From DATARH01 sp963847345 (lineage in GTDB: Bacteria; Pseudomonadota; Alphaproteobacteria; ATCC43930; CGMCC-115725), in the NCBI GenBank assembly GCA_963847345.1, contig CAWJZU010000042.1:62001-126000 (forward strand): 64,000 nucleotides of DNA, in the 5' to 3' direction. Shown here piece by piece: positions 18,894 to 28,356 of this stretch. How positions within the stretch are numbered: the first letter of the stretch is position 1; each line of letters begins with the position of its first letter. A program made the translations under genes and the position numbers. Below the pieces are notes generated by a model. It was not told the origin of the DNA. It saw only the letters and a program-made list of their open reading frames with translations, and searched no databases.

Positions 18894-19381
18894 TTTGCCT
18901 CCTTGGCCGGCGGTTCGGGATACCAGTCATCCGCAAGTATCTGGTCGATTGTGTAGGGACAATCGGCCGGAAATTTGGCTGTGGCGTCAGCTTCACCGAA
19001 TTTCATCAATCCCTTGGCAGCGATCGACGTGGCATGGGAGTAAAGCCGCGGCAGCGCTGCTTCGACATCCCGGCGCAGCGTCGCTGTCAGCCGATCCTCC
19101 ATTTCCGCGCGCGCAATGGCGATCGATTCCCGCCAATCGGATCTCGGATCTTGCCCCGGCGAATGAGCCAGCTTCAGGAAATGCACGAGGATGCGACGCA
19201 CCTCGCTGCGCACGGCGTTACGTTCGGCCTTACCCAAATCCTCGATCTCCTCCGCCACGTTTTCGCGGTCGAAGCGGTTGTCGTCGCACGGCATCGTGCG
19301 CAGCACCTCGGCCTGGTACTGCGTCCAGGCGTAGAAATCCTCGTCGTAACCGGGTCCGTTGCTCCTCGATCCGTCCGGCAT
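18890..19381 (-). CDS. DUF29 domain-containing protein
   Basis: Small protein of 163 residues (MPDGSRSNGPGYDEDFYAWT). The family pattern DFYAWTQYQAEVLR, NRFDRENVAEEIEDLGKAE, RSEVRRILVHFLKL and CPYTIDQILADDWYPEPP is complete. DUF29 proteins are helical, common in cyanobacteria and alphaproteobacteria, often multicopy, with no established biochemical function. The start has AAGGATTGGGG upstream. The stop overlaps the start of the deacetylase gene by four bases. A larger open frame continues upstream to 20545 but that part is antisense-like shadow of the MFS gene. Confidence 0.85.
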   Translation of the reverse strand: MPDGSRSNGPGYDEDFYAWTQYQAEVLRTMPCDDNRFDRENVAEEIEDLGKAERNAVRSEVRRILVHFLKLAHSPGQDPRSDWRESIAIARAEMEDRLTATLRRDVEAALPRLYSHATSIAAKGLMKFGEADATAKFPADCPYTIDQILADDWYPEPPAKEAK

Positions 19382-19410
19382 CTGCCCCAATCCTTTCCGC
19401 TGCGCCGATG

Positions 19411-20652
19411 TCACCCCGGCTCGGGCGCCTCTCGAGCCGCAGGGGTCTGCGCGGCGCGGCGCGTGATCCGTGCGATCGGCACGCAAATCAACAATAGCGC
19501 GACACCGAGCACGAGAAAGCTCTCGGTCATGCCCCATAAATCGGCGATGGCGCCCATGATCGGCGGAATGATGATCGACGACAGGCGGTTCGCGGTCTGA
19601 CGCAGCCCGACCACCGAGCCCTGACGGAATGGGCCGACCGCCTTCGCCTGCACCGAGAACATCATCGGCTGGACCAGCCCCTGCAGCCAGCCGCGCCCGG
19701 TCTGGGCCAGCAGCAGGAGGAGGAAGATGCCGCCGAGGAATGGCGTCGCGCAGATGAACAGGATCGAGGCCACGGTGCCGCTCAGCATCGTCTTTTGGGG
19801 GTCGCCCCAGCGCATCGCGCGGCCCGCAACGAGCGAACCGAAGCCACTCGCGATCTCGATCGCGGCGAACAGGCCTCCGATCACGGTGCCGGTCAGTCCG
19901 ATATGGTCGAGATAGATGATATAGAGGGAATACTGCACGCTGTTGGTCGCGTTGCGCAGCAGCATGATCGCGATCGTCGCGGCGACCGCCGGGATCGCCA
20001 TCAGCGCGAAGCACGCAACGTAATCCGACAGACGCGGCAGCGCGTCGCGCAGCCGAAAACGGGGCATCGCCGCCTGCCCGTCGCGCGGCGAAATCGGCGC
20101 CTCGGGCGCGCGCAGCAGCGCCAGGGTCAGCACGACGCCCCAGGCAGCGCCCAGCAGGTAGGCCGTCCAGGCGCCGCCAAAATCCCACGCCAATCCTGCA
20201 ACGAGCGGCGCCGCGGCGGTGCCGATGCGCGCGAAAAAGCTGAAGCGGCCGATATAGCCGGCATCCCCCTCGGCGAGCTGCGCGATCAGTGTCTGCGACC
20301 CGGACCACGCGAAGGACAGCGCCCCGCCATTGACGATCTGCAGCAGCAACAGCGGCCAGAACCACGGCACCAGCGGAAATACCGGCGCGAGGCAGATCCC
20401 GATCCAGACGAAGAACAGCGTGACCCGGCGCGTGCCAAACCGGTCCATCAGGACGCCGACATGGATCGACAGAAACACTGCCAGCGCCGAGCGCGCCCCG
20501 ACGATCAGGCCGACCTCGCCGGCGCTCATGCCGAGCGACAGGCAATAGAGCGGCATCAGGAAAATATAGAAATCGGCGTAGCCCATGCTGAACAGGCCGG
20601 CGATATAGAGCGTCGCCGGGTTCTTCAGCGCGGCAGGGCGGTGGGTGCTCAT
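19411..20652 (-). CDS. MFS transporter
   Basis: Major facilitator superfamily permease with about 12 hydrophobic segments in 413 residues, intact. The first half has the conserved cytoplasmic loop between TM2 and TM3 (GVLMDRFGTRRVTLF); the second half carries VAGRAMRWGDPQKTM in the equivalent loop and GLRQTANRLSSIIIPP. It lies 29 bases upstream of the DUF29 gene on the same strand, so MFS, DUF29 and deacetylase could be one transcript that imports and hydrolyses a common substrate. Substrate unknown. Confidence 0.88.
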   Translation of the reverse strand: MSTHRPAALKNPATLYIAGLFSMGYADFYIFLMPLYCLSLGMSAGEVGLIVGARSALAVFLSIHVGVLMDRFGTRRVTLFFVWIGICLAPVFPLVPWFWPLLLLQIVNGGALSFAWSGSQTLIAQLAEGDAGYIGRFSFFARIGTAAAPLVAGLAWDFGGAWTAYLLGAAWGVVLTLALLRAPEAPISPRDGQAAMPRFRLRDALPRLSDYVACFALMAIPAVAATIAIMLLRNATNSVQYSLYIIYLDHIGLTGTVIGGLFAAIEIASGFGSLVAGRAMRWGDPQKTMLSGTVASILFICATPFLGGIFLLLLLAQTGRGWLQGLVQPMMFSVQAKAVGPFRQGSVVGLRQTANRLSSIIIPPIMGAIADLWGMTESFLVLGVALLLICVPIARITRRAAQTPAAREAPEPG

Positions 20653-20919
20653 CGGCGGTGCTGGCGTCGCCGGCGCCGGCGGTATGTCATCTTGCGTCTT
20701 GCTCCCCCCCGGCGCTTTCAGCTTTGCGATGCGTTCGGGCGGCGTAACGCCGCGCGCATCGCTCGCCGCTTCATGCTATAGGTGGGGTGCGACCGGGCCA
20801 ATCGCCGGCAGCGGGGTCTAGCACGGCGCGCGACGCATGTTCTTGCCCGGCCCGCCATGCCCGGCTCCGGGAGGACGAAGTTGGGGCGCACTGGGGACTC
20901 GGGAGGTTGTGCAATCGTG

Positions 20920-21243
20920 ATGCGGAGCGTGAAACTCGTCGCTGTCGCGTCGGCCGCTGTCTGCATCGGTCCCGTTTGGTTCAGCCCCGGGGCGGCTCAC
21001 GCCGACGCTGCCGCGGGGGCGCGGATGGCGCTGCAATGGTGCGCCAACTGCCATGTCGTCAGCGGCGGCGGTCCGTCGGCCTCGGTACCGCAGGGCCCGC
21101 CGACGTTTCGCACGATCGCCGGTCATCTGGACACCGGGCAGCTGCGGGCGTTCCTGACGCACCCGCACGGCGCGATGCCGGACCTCGCCCTGACACGCGC
21201 GGAGATCAATGACCTGATCGACTATATCGAGACGCTGAAGTAG
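20920..21243 (+). CDS. Small periplasmic c-type cytochrome
   Basis: Single-haem class I cytochrome c of 107 residues. A Sec signal peptide (MRSVKLVAVASAAVCIGPVWF, cut after about AHA) precedes CANCH, the haem-binding motif, and a methionine-containing distal segment (HGAMPDLALTRAEINDLIDY). The open frame extends to 20782 but the earlier codons do not fit a signal peptide; GGGAGG lies upstream of the chosen ATG, and GTG 20917 is an equal alternative. Electron-transfer partner unknown; no oxidoreductase is adjacent on the same strand. Confidence 0.85.
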   Translation: MRSVKLVAVASAAVCIGPVWFSPGAAHADAAAGARMALQWCANCHVVSGGGPSASVPQGPPTFRTIAGHLDTGQLRAFLTHPHGAMPDLALTRAEINDLIDYIETLK

Positions 21244-21297
21244 CGCCGCTTCGCCAAGCGAACGCGGATGCCGCAGCGGAAATCGTGCCGTGTCCGG

Positions 21298-22203
21298 CTA
21301 CTGGAGGCGAGTCCGCGCCAGCGCCGTGAATCGCCGGGCCGCCGGTGACGTCTCGGAGCGGCGATAGGCCAGGTTCAGCGGCGCGACCAGCCCAGCCTCG
21401 GCGTCGATGCCCCGGTAGACGACGCCATGCACGCGCAGCCGGCGCATTGATGCCGGAACGAGCGTCACCCCGAGCCCGGCCGCCACAAGGCTGAGCGTCG
21501 CGAGCATGCGCGGCGCTTCCTGGCCGATATTGGGGCTGTAACCGGCACGCTGGCAGGCGGCGATGATCGCGTCGTAAAGACCGGGCCCGAGCGGCCTGCG
21601 GTACAGGATGAACATCTCGCTCGCCAGCGCCGCAAGCGGCAGCGGGCGCTTGGCTGGCTCGGCGGCCAGCGGACACCCGACGGGAAGCGCGGCGACCATC
21701 GGTTCCTCCAGGATCGAATGCACCGCAATACCGGCGGCCGTTCCGACCGGCGAACGCACGAAGGCGGCATCGAGCCGCTGCTGCACCAGAGCCTCTACCA
21801 GCTCCGACGTGCCGCTTTCCTCCAAGCTCAGCGCGACGAGCGGATAGGCCTCGCGGTAAGCGCGGACCGTCGCGGGCACCAGCGGATGAAACGAGGCCGA
21901 ACTGGTGAAGCCAAGACCGATCCGGCCGGCTTCGCCGCGCCCGGCGCGCCTGGTCACCGTGACGGCCCGCTCGACCTGCTCCAACACGGCCCTGGCCTCG
22001 GCCAGCAGCGCGTCGCCGGCCTGGGTCAGCTCGACGCCGCGCGGGTTGCGCCGCAACAGCTGCGTGCCAAGCTCCGCTTCGAGCGCGCGTATCTGCTGAC
22101 TCAGCGGCGGCTGCTGAATGCCCAGGCGTTCGGCGGCGCGGGTGATATGGCGCTCCTCGGCCACCGCCACGAAGTAACGCAGATGCCGTAATTCCATACG
22201 CAT
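21298..22203 (-). CDS. LysR-family transcriptional regulator
   Basis: 301-residue LysR-type regulator. Winged helix at the N-terminus (MELRHLRYFVAVAEERHITR, AAERLGIQQPPLSQQIRALE) and a type-2 periplasmic-binding-like effector domain. The closest flavour by eye is the BenM/CatR group that activates aromatic or organic-acid pathways. It is divergent from the small gene at 22376; the 170-base gap starts with an AT-rich tract containing ATATCAC...GCCATATAT, a plausible LysR-type site. Target genes are not evident. Confidence 0.9.
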   Translation of the reverse strand: MRMELRHLRYFVAVAEERHITRAAERLGIQQPPLSQQIRALEAELGTQLLRRNPRGVELTQAGDALLAEARAVLEQVERAVTVTRRAGRGEAGRIGLGFTSSASFHPLVPATVRAYREAYPLVALSLEESGTSELVEALVQQRLDAAFVRSPVGTAAGIAVHSILEEPMVAALPVGCPLAAEPAKRPLPLAALASEMFILYRRPLGPGLYDAIIAACQRAGYSPNIGQEAPRMLATLSLVAAGLGVTLVPASMRRLRVHGVVYRGIDAEAGLVAPLNLAYRRSETSPAARRFTALARTRLQ

Positions 22204-22375
22204 GGAATATCACAATCGTGTTTGCCATATATTAGACAACTGGTGGCGAAAAACATATTCATTATCGAGCGACACCGAATGAGCTCCCGGGACGGAGCGA
22301 GTGGGACGGCGTCGGCGGACGGAGAGGCCGAGGATCGGTTCCGACCGGCGTCTCCACCGGCGAGGAGCAATCGCG

Positions 22376-22603
22376 ATGGCCAACGAAGCGAAATACCTGA
22401 TCGTGGAGTTTCTCGAATGGGTCTCGGCGCGGCCGCGCCGTTATGCCGAAATCCGCGAGGTGTGGAGCAGCACCTGCCCCTTGAATTGCACGTGGGAGGA
22501 CGCTGTCGCCGATGGCCTCGTGCGCCATGCCGTGGACGGGCATGTCGTGCTGACTGCGCAAGGGCGCGCGCGGCTGGCACAGCCGGTGGAGGCAGGGCGC
22601 TAG
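22376..22603 (+). CDS. Small conserved hypothetical protein
   Basis: 75 residues starting MANEAKYLIVEFLEWVSARP; the reading frame reaches 22301 but GAGGAGCAA precedes ATG 22376 at normal spacing. Composition suggests a small winged-helix-like fold (YAEIREVWSSTCP, TWEDAVADGLVRHAVDG, VVLTAQGRARL), reminiscent of single-domain wHTH proteins, but I do not recognise a named family. It lies between the divergent LysR gene and acnA. Confidence 0.65.
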   Translation: MANEAKYLIVEFLEWVSARPRRYAEIREVWSSTCPLNCTWEDAVADGLVRHAVDGHVVLTAQGRARLAQPVEAGR

Positions 22604-22710
22604 CTAGCATATTCGTGTCCCCGCTTGGCCTTATTGCTTGACCCGTCCGGCGGAGTATCGTAGCGCCCGCGTCGCCGGCCCAAAGCCCGCACTTCGAGAG
22701 GAGAATCCCC

Positions 22711-25411
22711 GTGAGCGTCACCGGTCACGACAGCCTGAAGACCCGTCGCACGCTCAATGTCGACGGCAGGCTGTACGATTATTTCAGCCTCGACGCGGCG
22801 GCGCAGGCGGCCGGGCTCGACGACATCGCGCGCCTGCCGTTCTCGCTGAAGGTATTGCTGGAAAATCTGGTGCGCCTGGAAAACGGCCGCACCGTTACCG
22901 TGGACGACATCAAGGCCGTAGGGGCCTGGCTCGCCAACAAAAGCTCGGACCGCGAGATCGCGTTCCGCCCGGCGCGCGTCCTGATGCAGGATTTGACCGG
23001 GGTTCCGGCGGTGGTCGATCTGGCGGCGATGCGGGCGGCGATGGTCAATCTCGGCGGAGACCCGAACAAGATCAATCCGCTGTCGCCGGTCGATCTGGTC
23101 ATCGATCATTCGGTGCAGATCGATCAGTTCGCCAACCCGCAGGCCTTCGCCGCCAACGTCAAAAAGGAGTTCGAGCGCAACGGCGAGCGCTATCGCTTTC
23201 TGCGGTGGGGGCAGGACGCGTTCCAGAACTTCCGTCTGGTGCCGCCGGGCACCGGCATCTGCCATCAGGTCAATCTTGAATATCTGTCGCAGGTGGTCTG
23301 GACGACCGACGAGGACGGCCGCACCATCGCCTATCCCGACACGCTGGTCGGTACCGACAGCCACACGACGATGGTCAACGGGCTGGCAGTGCTCGGTTGG
23401 GGGGTCGGCGGCATCGAGGCCGAGGCGGCGATGCTGGGACAGCCGATCTCGATGTTGCTCCCCGAAGTTGTCGGCTTTCGCCTCGTCGGGAAATTGCGCG
23501 AGGGCGCGACCGCGACCGACCTCGTGCTAACGGTGACCCAGATGCTGCGGCGGCGCGGCGTCGTCGGCCGCTTTGTCGAATATTGCGGTCCCGGTATTGC
23601 GGAACTGGCGCTCGCCGACCGCGCGACGATCGGCAACATGGCCCCCGAATACGGCGCGACCTGCGGCTTCTTCCCGATCGATGCCGAGACGATACGGTAC
23701 CTGACGTTAACCGCGCGTGATCCAGCCCGCGTCAAGCTGGTCGAGGCCTACGCCAAGGCGCAGGGCCTGTGGCGCGACGCCAACACGCCCGACCCGGAAT
23801 TTACCGACATGCTCGAACTCGACCTCTCTACGGTCGAGCCGTCGCTGGCCGGGCCGCGCCGGCCGCAGGACCGCGTCGCTCTGTCCGGTGTGTCCGCGTC
23901 GTTCGACGGCGAATTGCCGCGTCTCGCCGGCGGGGTCGAGAAGCCGCGCGCGGTCAGGGTCGAGGGCACGAACTACGAATTGCACGACGGCGACGTCGTG
24001 ATCGCCGCGATCACCAGCTGCACCAACACCTCTAACCCGAGCGTCATGCTCGCTGCCGGCCTCCTGGCGAAAAAGGCGGTCGAGAAGGGCCTCAAGGTCA
24101 AGCCGTGGGTCAAGACGAGCCTCGCGCCGGGCAGCCAGGTGGTCAGCGACTATTACGAGGCGGCCGGGCTGCAGCAGTACCTCGATCAGGTCGGGTTCAA
24201 CCTGGTCGGCTATGGCTGCACGACCTGCATCGGGAATTCGGGGCCATTGCCCGACCCGGTCGCCGAGGCGATCGACGAAGGCGACCTCGCGGTCTGCGCG
24301 GTCTTGTCCGGCAACCGCAATTTCGAGGGCCGCATCCACGCTCAGGTGCGGGCCAATTATCTGGCGTCGCCGCCGCTCGTCGTCGCCTACGCGCTGGCCG
24401 GCTCGATCCGCCACGATCTCGTGACCGAGCCGCTCGGCGAGGGCAATGACGGCAAGCCGGTCTATCTGCGCGACATCTGGCCGACGAACCAGGAGGTCAG
24501 CGACACGGTCGCGCGTTCCGTCAAGCGCGACGCCTTCGCGCGGCGTTACGGCAACGTCTTGGAGGGGCCGCCGGAGTGGCGCGCCGTGCCGAGCAGCGGC
24601 GGGCTGACCTACCAGTTCGAGGACAGCTCGACATATCTCGCGCTGCCGCCCTATTTCGAGAACATGCCGAAGGAGCCGGCGCCGATACAGGACGTGTTCG
24701 GGGCGCGCGAGCTGGCGATCTTCGGCGACAGCATCACGACCGACCACATCTCGCCGGCCGGCAGCATCCGCCGCGAGAGCCCGGCCGGCGAATTCCTGAT
24801 CAGCTATCAGGTGCGCCCGGTCGACTTCAACACCTACGGCTCGCGGCGCGGCAACCACAACGTGATGATGCGCGGCACCTTCGCCAATATCCGCATCCGC
24901 AACGAGATGGTGCCCGGCGTCGAGGGCGGCATGACCAAGCTCCAGCCGGACGGCACGGTGATGCCGATCTACGACGCGGCGATGGAGTACAAAAAGCGCG
25001 GCGTGCCGCTGGTGATCTTCGGCGGCAAGGAATACGGCACCGGGTCGTCGCGCGACTGGGCCGCCAAGGGCACGCTGCTGCTCGGGGTCAAGGCGGTCGA
25101 TTGTCGAGAGCTTCGAGCGCATCCACCGCTCGAACCTCGTCGGCATGGGCGTCCTGCCGCTGCAGTTCCGCGACGGGGTCAGCCGCCAGACGCTCGGAGC
25201 TGACCGGCGAGGAGACGATCGACATCATCGGCGCCGCCGCCGGCCTCCAGCCCGCGCATGGAGCTGACGATGCGCATCCACGACCCCGACGGCGACGGTG
25301 CGCGAGGAGCCGGTCATCTGCCGCATCGACACGCTCGACGAGGTCGAATACTTCCGCCACGGCGGCATCCTGCAATACGTGCTGCGCAGCCTCGTCAAGC
25401 AGGCGGCGTGA
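22711..25411 (+). CDS. acnA: Aconitate hydratase AcnA, 3' end broken in frame
   Basis: [4Fe-4S] aconitase interconverting citrate and isocitrate in the TCA cycle, about 895 residues when bridged. Conserved Fe-S ligands occur in SCTNTSNPSVM (near residue 436) and GCTTCIGNSGP (near 501). Other hallmarks are GTDSHTTMVNGLAVLGWGVGG, GDSITTDHISPAGSI and GGKEYGTGSSRDWAAKGTLL. The frame breaks four times in the last 300 bases (about 25099, 25198, 25252 and 25297), each consistent with one extra base. Removing them gives VESFERIHRSNLVGMGVLPL, LTGEETIDIIGAAAGLQP and RIDTLDEVEYFRHGGILQYV to TGA 25411. A strong terminator follows. In a central metabolic gene these breaks are most likely errors in the sequence. 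Confidence 0.94.
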
Positions 25412-25426
25412 GGACGGGGCCGGCGG

Positions 25427-25452
25427 AAATTCCCTGCCAGCAGGGATTTTTT
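25427..25452 (+). terminator. Rho-independent terminator after acnA
   Basis: AAATTCCCTG, loop CCAG, CAGGGATTTT with a run of six Ts (25447-25452). The stem pairs nearly perfectly, sixteen bases after the acnA stop. Confidence 0.75.
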
Positions 25453-25847
25453 CCGATCCGGCCTGGGCCGGCCCGAATGCCGCATTCGAGTGCAAGGAGT
25501 TGCACGGCAATTCCCTGCACCCGGAACAGGGAAGCCAGGACCAGCGAACAGGGAACGCGGCCGACGTTGCAGGGAAGTTTCGCGAAATTATGATCGCTGA
25601 TCGTCATGCCGCCTCTCCAACGCCCTGCGTGCAGGATGACAGACGATTGCGGCGATTTTCACGTCAATGGCGGAGCCGTGACCGGGGAGCGCGCGGCACG
25701 ACCGTGTCGTCGGACGACTAAGTAACCGGCCTCGCAAGCGGTATGTTGTTTGCCACAACACGCTTGGCAAAGGCCGAGGCTCCCCGTTGAATCCCCCCGG
25801 AAACGACCACGGCCCGTCCCCGGCTCACAGGGACGAGGAACTTGCTA
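25453..25847. other. Intergenic region acnA-higBA with repeated AGGGAA/TTCCCTG motifs
   Basis: About 400 bases without a credible gene. The left half is unusually rich in TTCCCTG/CAGGGAA words (near 25513, 25528, 25550 and 25570, beside the terminator stem at 25431-25446). This low-complexity texture recalls small repeated intergenic elements of rhizobial-type genomes. The right half shows an imperfect GC-rich run and nothing recognisable until the higBA operator. Confidence 0.4.
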
Positions 25848-25870
25848 ACTGTACGGTAATAGCGTACAGT
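25848..25870 (+). promoter_or_regulatory. Operator/promoter palindrome of higBA
   Basis: ACTGTACG and CGTACAGT form a perfect 8-base inverted repeat with a 7-base AT-rich spacer, ending 8 bases before the higB ATG. Such palindromes overlapping the promoter are bound by the antitoxin in HigBA-type autoregulated operons. Symmetry is seen; binding is inferred. Confidence 0.7.
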
Positions 25871-25878
25871 AGGGCTGA

Positions 25879-26163
25879 ATGATAATTCGAAGTGTCCGGC
25901 ACCGAGGGCTGTTACGCCTCATTCGAGACGATGACGGCCGCGAACTGCTGGGCGATTTGATGCCGCGCGTGCGGCGGGTGCTCACGGCGCTGATTGCCGC
26001 GCCGGAAATAAACTCGCTGCGAGGTCCGCCGGGTTGGCGCATTCACCAGCTCACCGGCGACCGCGCCGGGACGTGGAGCATTTCCGTCAGCGGCAATTGG
26101 CGTCTGACTTTTGAAATTCGCCAAGGCGAAATTTGTGATCTCGATTTGGAGGATTATCACTGA
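25879..26163 (+). CDS. higB: HigB-type toxin (RelE/ParE superfamily)
   Basis: 94-residue mRNA-interferase-like toxin. MIIRSVRHRGLLRLIRDDDG differs a little from typical HigB starts (IxSFxxKGL), but PPGWRIHQLTGDRAGTWSIS, VSGNWRLTFEI and the end DLDLEDYH are diagnostic. The toxin gene comes first, as usual for higBA, and its TGA overlaps the antitoxin ATG by one base (TGATG). Start chosen at ATG 25879 just after the operator palindrome. The frame is intact, so the toxin may be active. Confidence 0.9.
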   Translation: MIIRSVRHRGLLRLIRDDDGRELLGDLMPRVRRVLTALIAAPEINSLRGPPGWRIHQLTGDRAGTWSISVSGNWRLTFEIRQGEICDLDLEDYH

Positions 26164-26576
26164 TGAGCGATGCGCCTGTAAAAATCGGAATGACGCCGAG
26201 CCATCCCGGTGAGTTTATACGCGAGGAAATTATCAATGAGTATGGTTTATCGGTTAACAAGGCAGCCGAAGTGTTGGGCGTGCGGCGGGCGACGCTCTCC
26301 GATCTGCTGAACGGCAAGGCCGCATTGTCGCCGGAAATGGCGCTAAGGATCGAGCAGGCGTTTGGCGTGGATATGCAAATGCTGCTGAATATGCAGGCAT
26401 TATATGACACGCACGCCATGCGGGGACGGTCAGGCGAGACCGGGGTGAAGCGGTATTCGGCGCCCGATCCGTGCTGCCGCCAATCGGCATCTTGTGGCGG
26501 AGCACAAGTGGAACATGGGACTTCGCTCGGCCTCGGCACGAACATCGAAAAGTATCGCGGGCTGGCGCCGCGATAG
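26163..26576 (+). CDS. higA: HigA-type antitoxin, C-terminus altered up to the IS junction
   Basis: Xre-family helix-turn-helix antitoxin that neutralises HigB and represses the operon. Typical text MTPSHPGEFIREEIINEYGL, VNKAAEVLGVRRATLSDLLN and MALRIEQAFGVDMQMLLNMQ is complete in the first 90 residues. Family members usually end near residue 97-100 after a VKRY-like motif; here VKRYSAP is followed by about 35 unrelated residues. The stop TAG (26574-26576) is formed exactly at the target-site/IS boundary. The DNA-binding and most of the toxin-binding part are intact, so function may persist. Confidence 0.82.
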   Translation: MSDAPVKIGMTPSHPGEFIREEIINEYGLSVNKAAEVLGVRRATLSDLLNGKAALSPEMALRIEQAFGVDMQMLLNMQALYDTHAMRGRSGETGVKRYSAPDPCCRQSASCGGAQVEHGTSLGLGTNIEKYRGLAPR

Positions 26577-27776
26577 GGAAACACTGAAAAATCCGGCTGC
26601 TGGCGCTAGCATCGGATAGGATCGTTCGGTCCGGAGGAGCGGGGGACGCGATGCAGCGGCAGGGGAGCTTTTCGCAGGCGGAATACGCCGGCAAGAAGAA
26701 GCAGACACGGCGCGACAAGTTTTTGGCCGAGATGGAGCAAGTGGTGGCCATGGGCGCGGCTGGTTGAACGGCTGCGTCCGTTCTACCCGAAGGGCGAACG
26801 CGGTCGGCCGCCGATCGGGCTGGAGCGGATGCTGCGGCTGTACTTTTTGCAGCAGTGGTACGGGCTGGCCGATGAGGCCTTGGAGGACGCGCTCTACGAT
26901 AGCCAAGCGCTGCGCGGCTTTGCCGGATCGACCTGGCGGTGACGGCGGTTCCGGACGCGACGACGGTGCTGAACTTCCGCCATTGGCTGGAGGAGCACGA
27001 CCTGACCCGGGCACTGTTCGACGAAGTCGGCGCGATGCTGCAGGAGCGCGGTCTGTTGATGCGCCAGGGCACAATCGTTGATGCGTCAATCATAGCCGCA
27101 CCGCCTTCGACAAAGAACAAGAAGAAGGCCCGCGATCCGGAGATGCACCAGACCAAGAAGGGCAACCAGTGGCACTTCGGGATGAAGGCGCATATCGGGG
27201 TGGATGTCGCCTCGGGGGTGGTGCACACCCTCGTCGGTACCGCTGCCAACGAAGCCGACATCAATCAGACAGCTTCCCTATTGCCGGCCACGAGGAGGCG
27301 GTCTTCGCCGATGCCGGCTACACCGGAGCGGACAAACGGCCAGAACTTGAGGATCCGATGTCTCCTGGAACATCGCGATCAAGCGCAGCATCATCAAAGC
27401 GTTGCCCAAAACCTGCGGGATTGGGCCGAGCCGGTCGAGCGGGCGTGGCGCAGGTGCGGGCCCGGGTCGAGCACGTTCCACACCGTCAAGAACCTGTTCC
27501 GGCATAAGAGGCTGCGCTATCGCGGTCTGGTCAAGAACACCGCGCAACTGCGCACCCTGTTCGCCCTAGCCAACCTGGTGATCGTCAAGAAAGCCCTGCT
27601 GGCGCAAGGCCACGTCTGATCACGCCCGGACTCTGTCTTACTCCCAAAAACGACAATAAAAACCCCAGTACAAACCGGCTTTTTGCTTACGTAGGCTGCG
27701 ATTCGCAGCGCCGATGTCGCATATTAGGCGGCCGCCCCCAAACCGTCGCCTACGCCGCCATTGTTCGGTGTTTCCC
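26576..27776 (+). mobile_element. IS5-family insertion sequence (IS427-like), 1,201 bases
   Basis: Ends are inverted repeats: left GGGAAACACTGAAAAAT from 26576, right end reading inward GGGAAACACCGAACAAT from 27776 (two mismatches in 17). A TA dinucleotide flanks both ends (26574-26575 and 27777-27778), the usual target duplication for this group. It carries one transposase gene. It inserted between higA and a minus-strand membrane-protein gene and supplies the last codons of both flanking open frames. Confidence 0.85.
26651..27619 (+). CDS. IS5-family transposase, multiple frame breaks
   Basis: DDE transposase, about 325 residues when bridged. ATG 26651 (MQRQGSFSQAEYAGKKKQT) follows GGAGGAGCGGGGG. 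Conserved text includes PPIGLERMLRLYFLQQWYGL, VPDATTVLNFRHWLEEH, GTIVDASIIAAPPSTKN (first Asp), GMKAHIGVDVASGVVH, VFADAGYTGADKRPEL (second Asp) and RARVEHVFHTVKNLF (Glu region), ending KKALLAQGHV. Frame changes fall near 26740, 26930, 27290, 27355, 27405 and 27455, a mix of +1 and -1. Either the element is dead or these are the same kind of errors seen elsewhere; no single slippery programmed-frameshift site explains them. Confidence 0.85.
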
Positions 27777-28356
27777 TAGCGTTTCAACATCGGATAGGGA
27801 GCGGATTTGCTCGGGTGTTAAAGTAGTCGGGATTAAGACGAGGGTAAAATTTATCAAACGAGTGAACGTATCACCAGCCTTCGTATTTGGTGGACGAGAG
27901 ACGCGGAGGTGTTGTGGAGTAGCCGTCAAGCCAACGGCGATTAATATCGGCTCACCAGTAATGGTAAACGCTACGCTTTTCTCAATCGAAGTATCCGACA
28001 TCTTATCTATATTAGAGTATGGTATTGCCAAAATTAACATTAATTTAAAGCGATCTTTGTAGTCTAGCAATGGGGCTGAATTCACGGACACCCAAAAGTC
28101 ACTATCGTGACGCCCCCAACCAGAAATTACGTCGCATGAGAACGGGCGTGGAGAGAATTCTAGCCCACCCGAAGCGATCTGATATGTCAATTCCGTAAGC
28201 TCCGATAGCAATGAGTAGTGCAACTGAGAACGTGGTTTTTTGGGCAATTCCACCTCCGCTTTTGAGCCAAGCGACGACGGCGATAATTGCGGCTGGAAAC
28301 GATATGATGCTCGCAGCCGAACCTAGGTGATCGATAACAGTCAAAAATGTGTTCAC
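27750..28356 (-). CDS. Two-TM hypothetical protein, frame break, 3' end replaced by IS
   Basis: Two overlapping frames appear to be one gene. From GTG 28356 the first reads MNTFLTVIDHLGSAASIISF with helix 1 (IISFPAAIIAVVAWL) and helix 2 (FSVALLIAIGAYGI). From about 28200 a second frame reads LTYQIASGGLEFSPRPFSCD, then SGWGRHDSDFWVSVNSAPLL, TPEQIRSLSDVETLG, a soluble beta-rich domain of about 140 residues. The last codons (KHRTMAA) come from the right end of the IS. Base composition is visibly richer in A+T than the neighbours, suggesting acquisition. I do not recognise the family; membrane anchoring with a cytoplasmic or periplasmic sensor-like domain is the most that can be said. Confidence 0.55.

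Noticed and set aside
23707..25146. 479-residue minus-strand open frame
   Set aside because: Antisense shadow of acnA; composition only.
25395..25607. 70-residue minus-strand open frame after acnA
   Set aside because: It covers the terminator and a low-complexity AGGGAA region and shows no domain; I treat it as non-coding.
26651..27619. Programmed ribosomal frameshift in the transposase
   Set aside because: There are at least six frame changes of both signs and no slippery A6G-type site with the right spacing.
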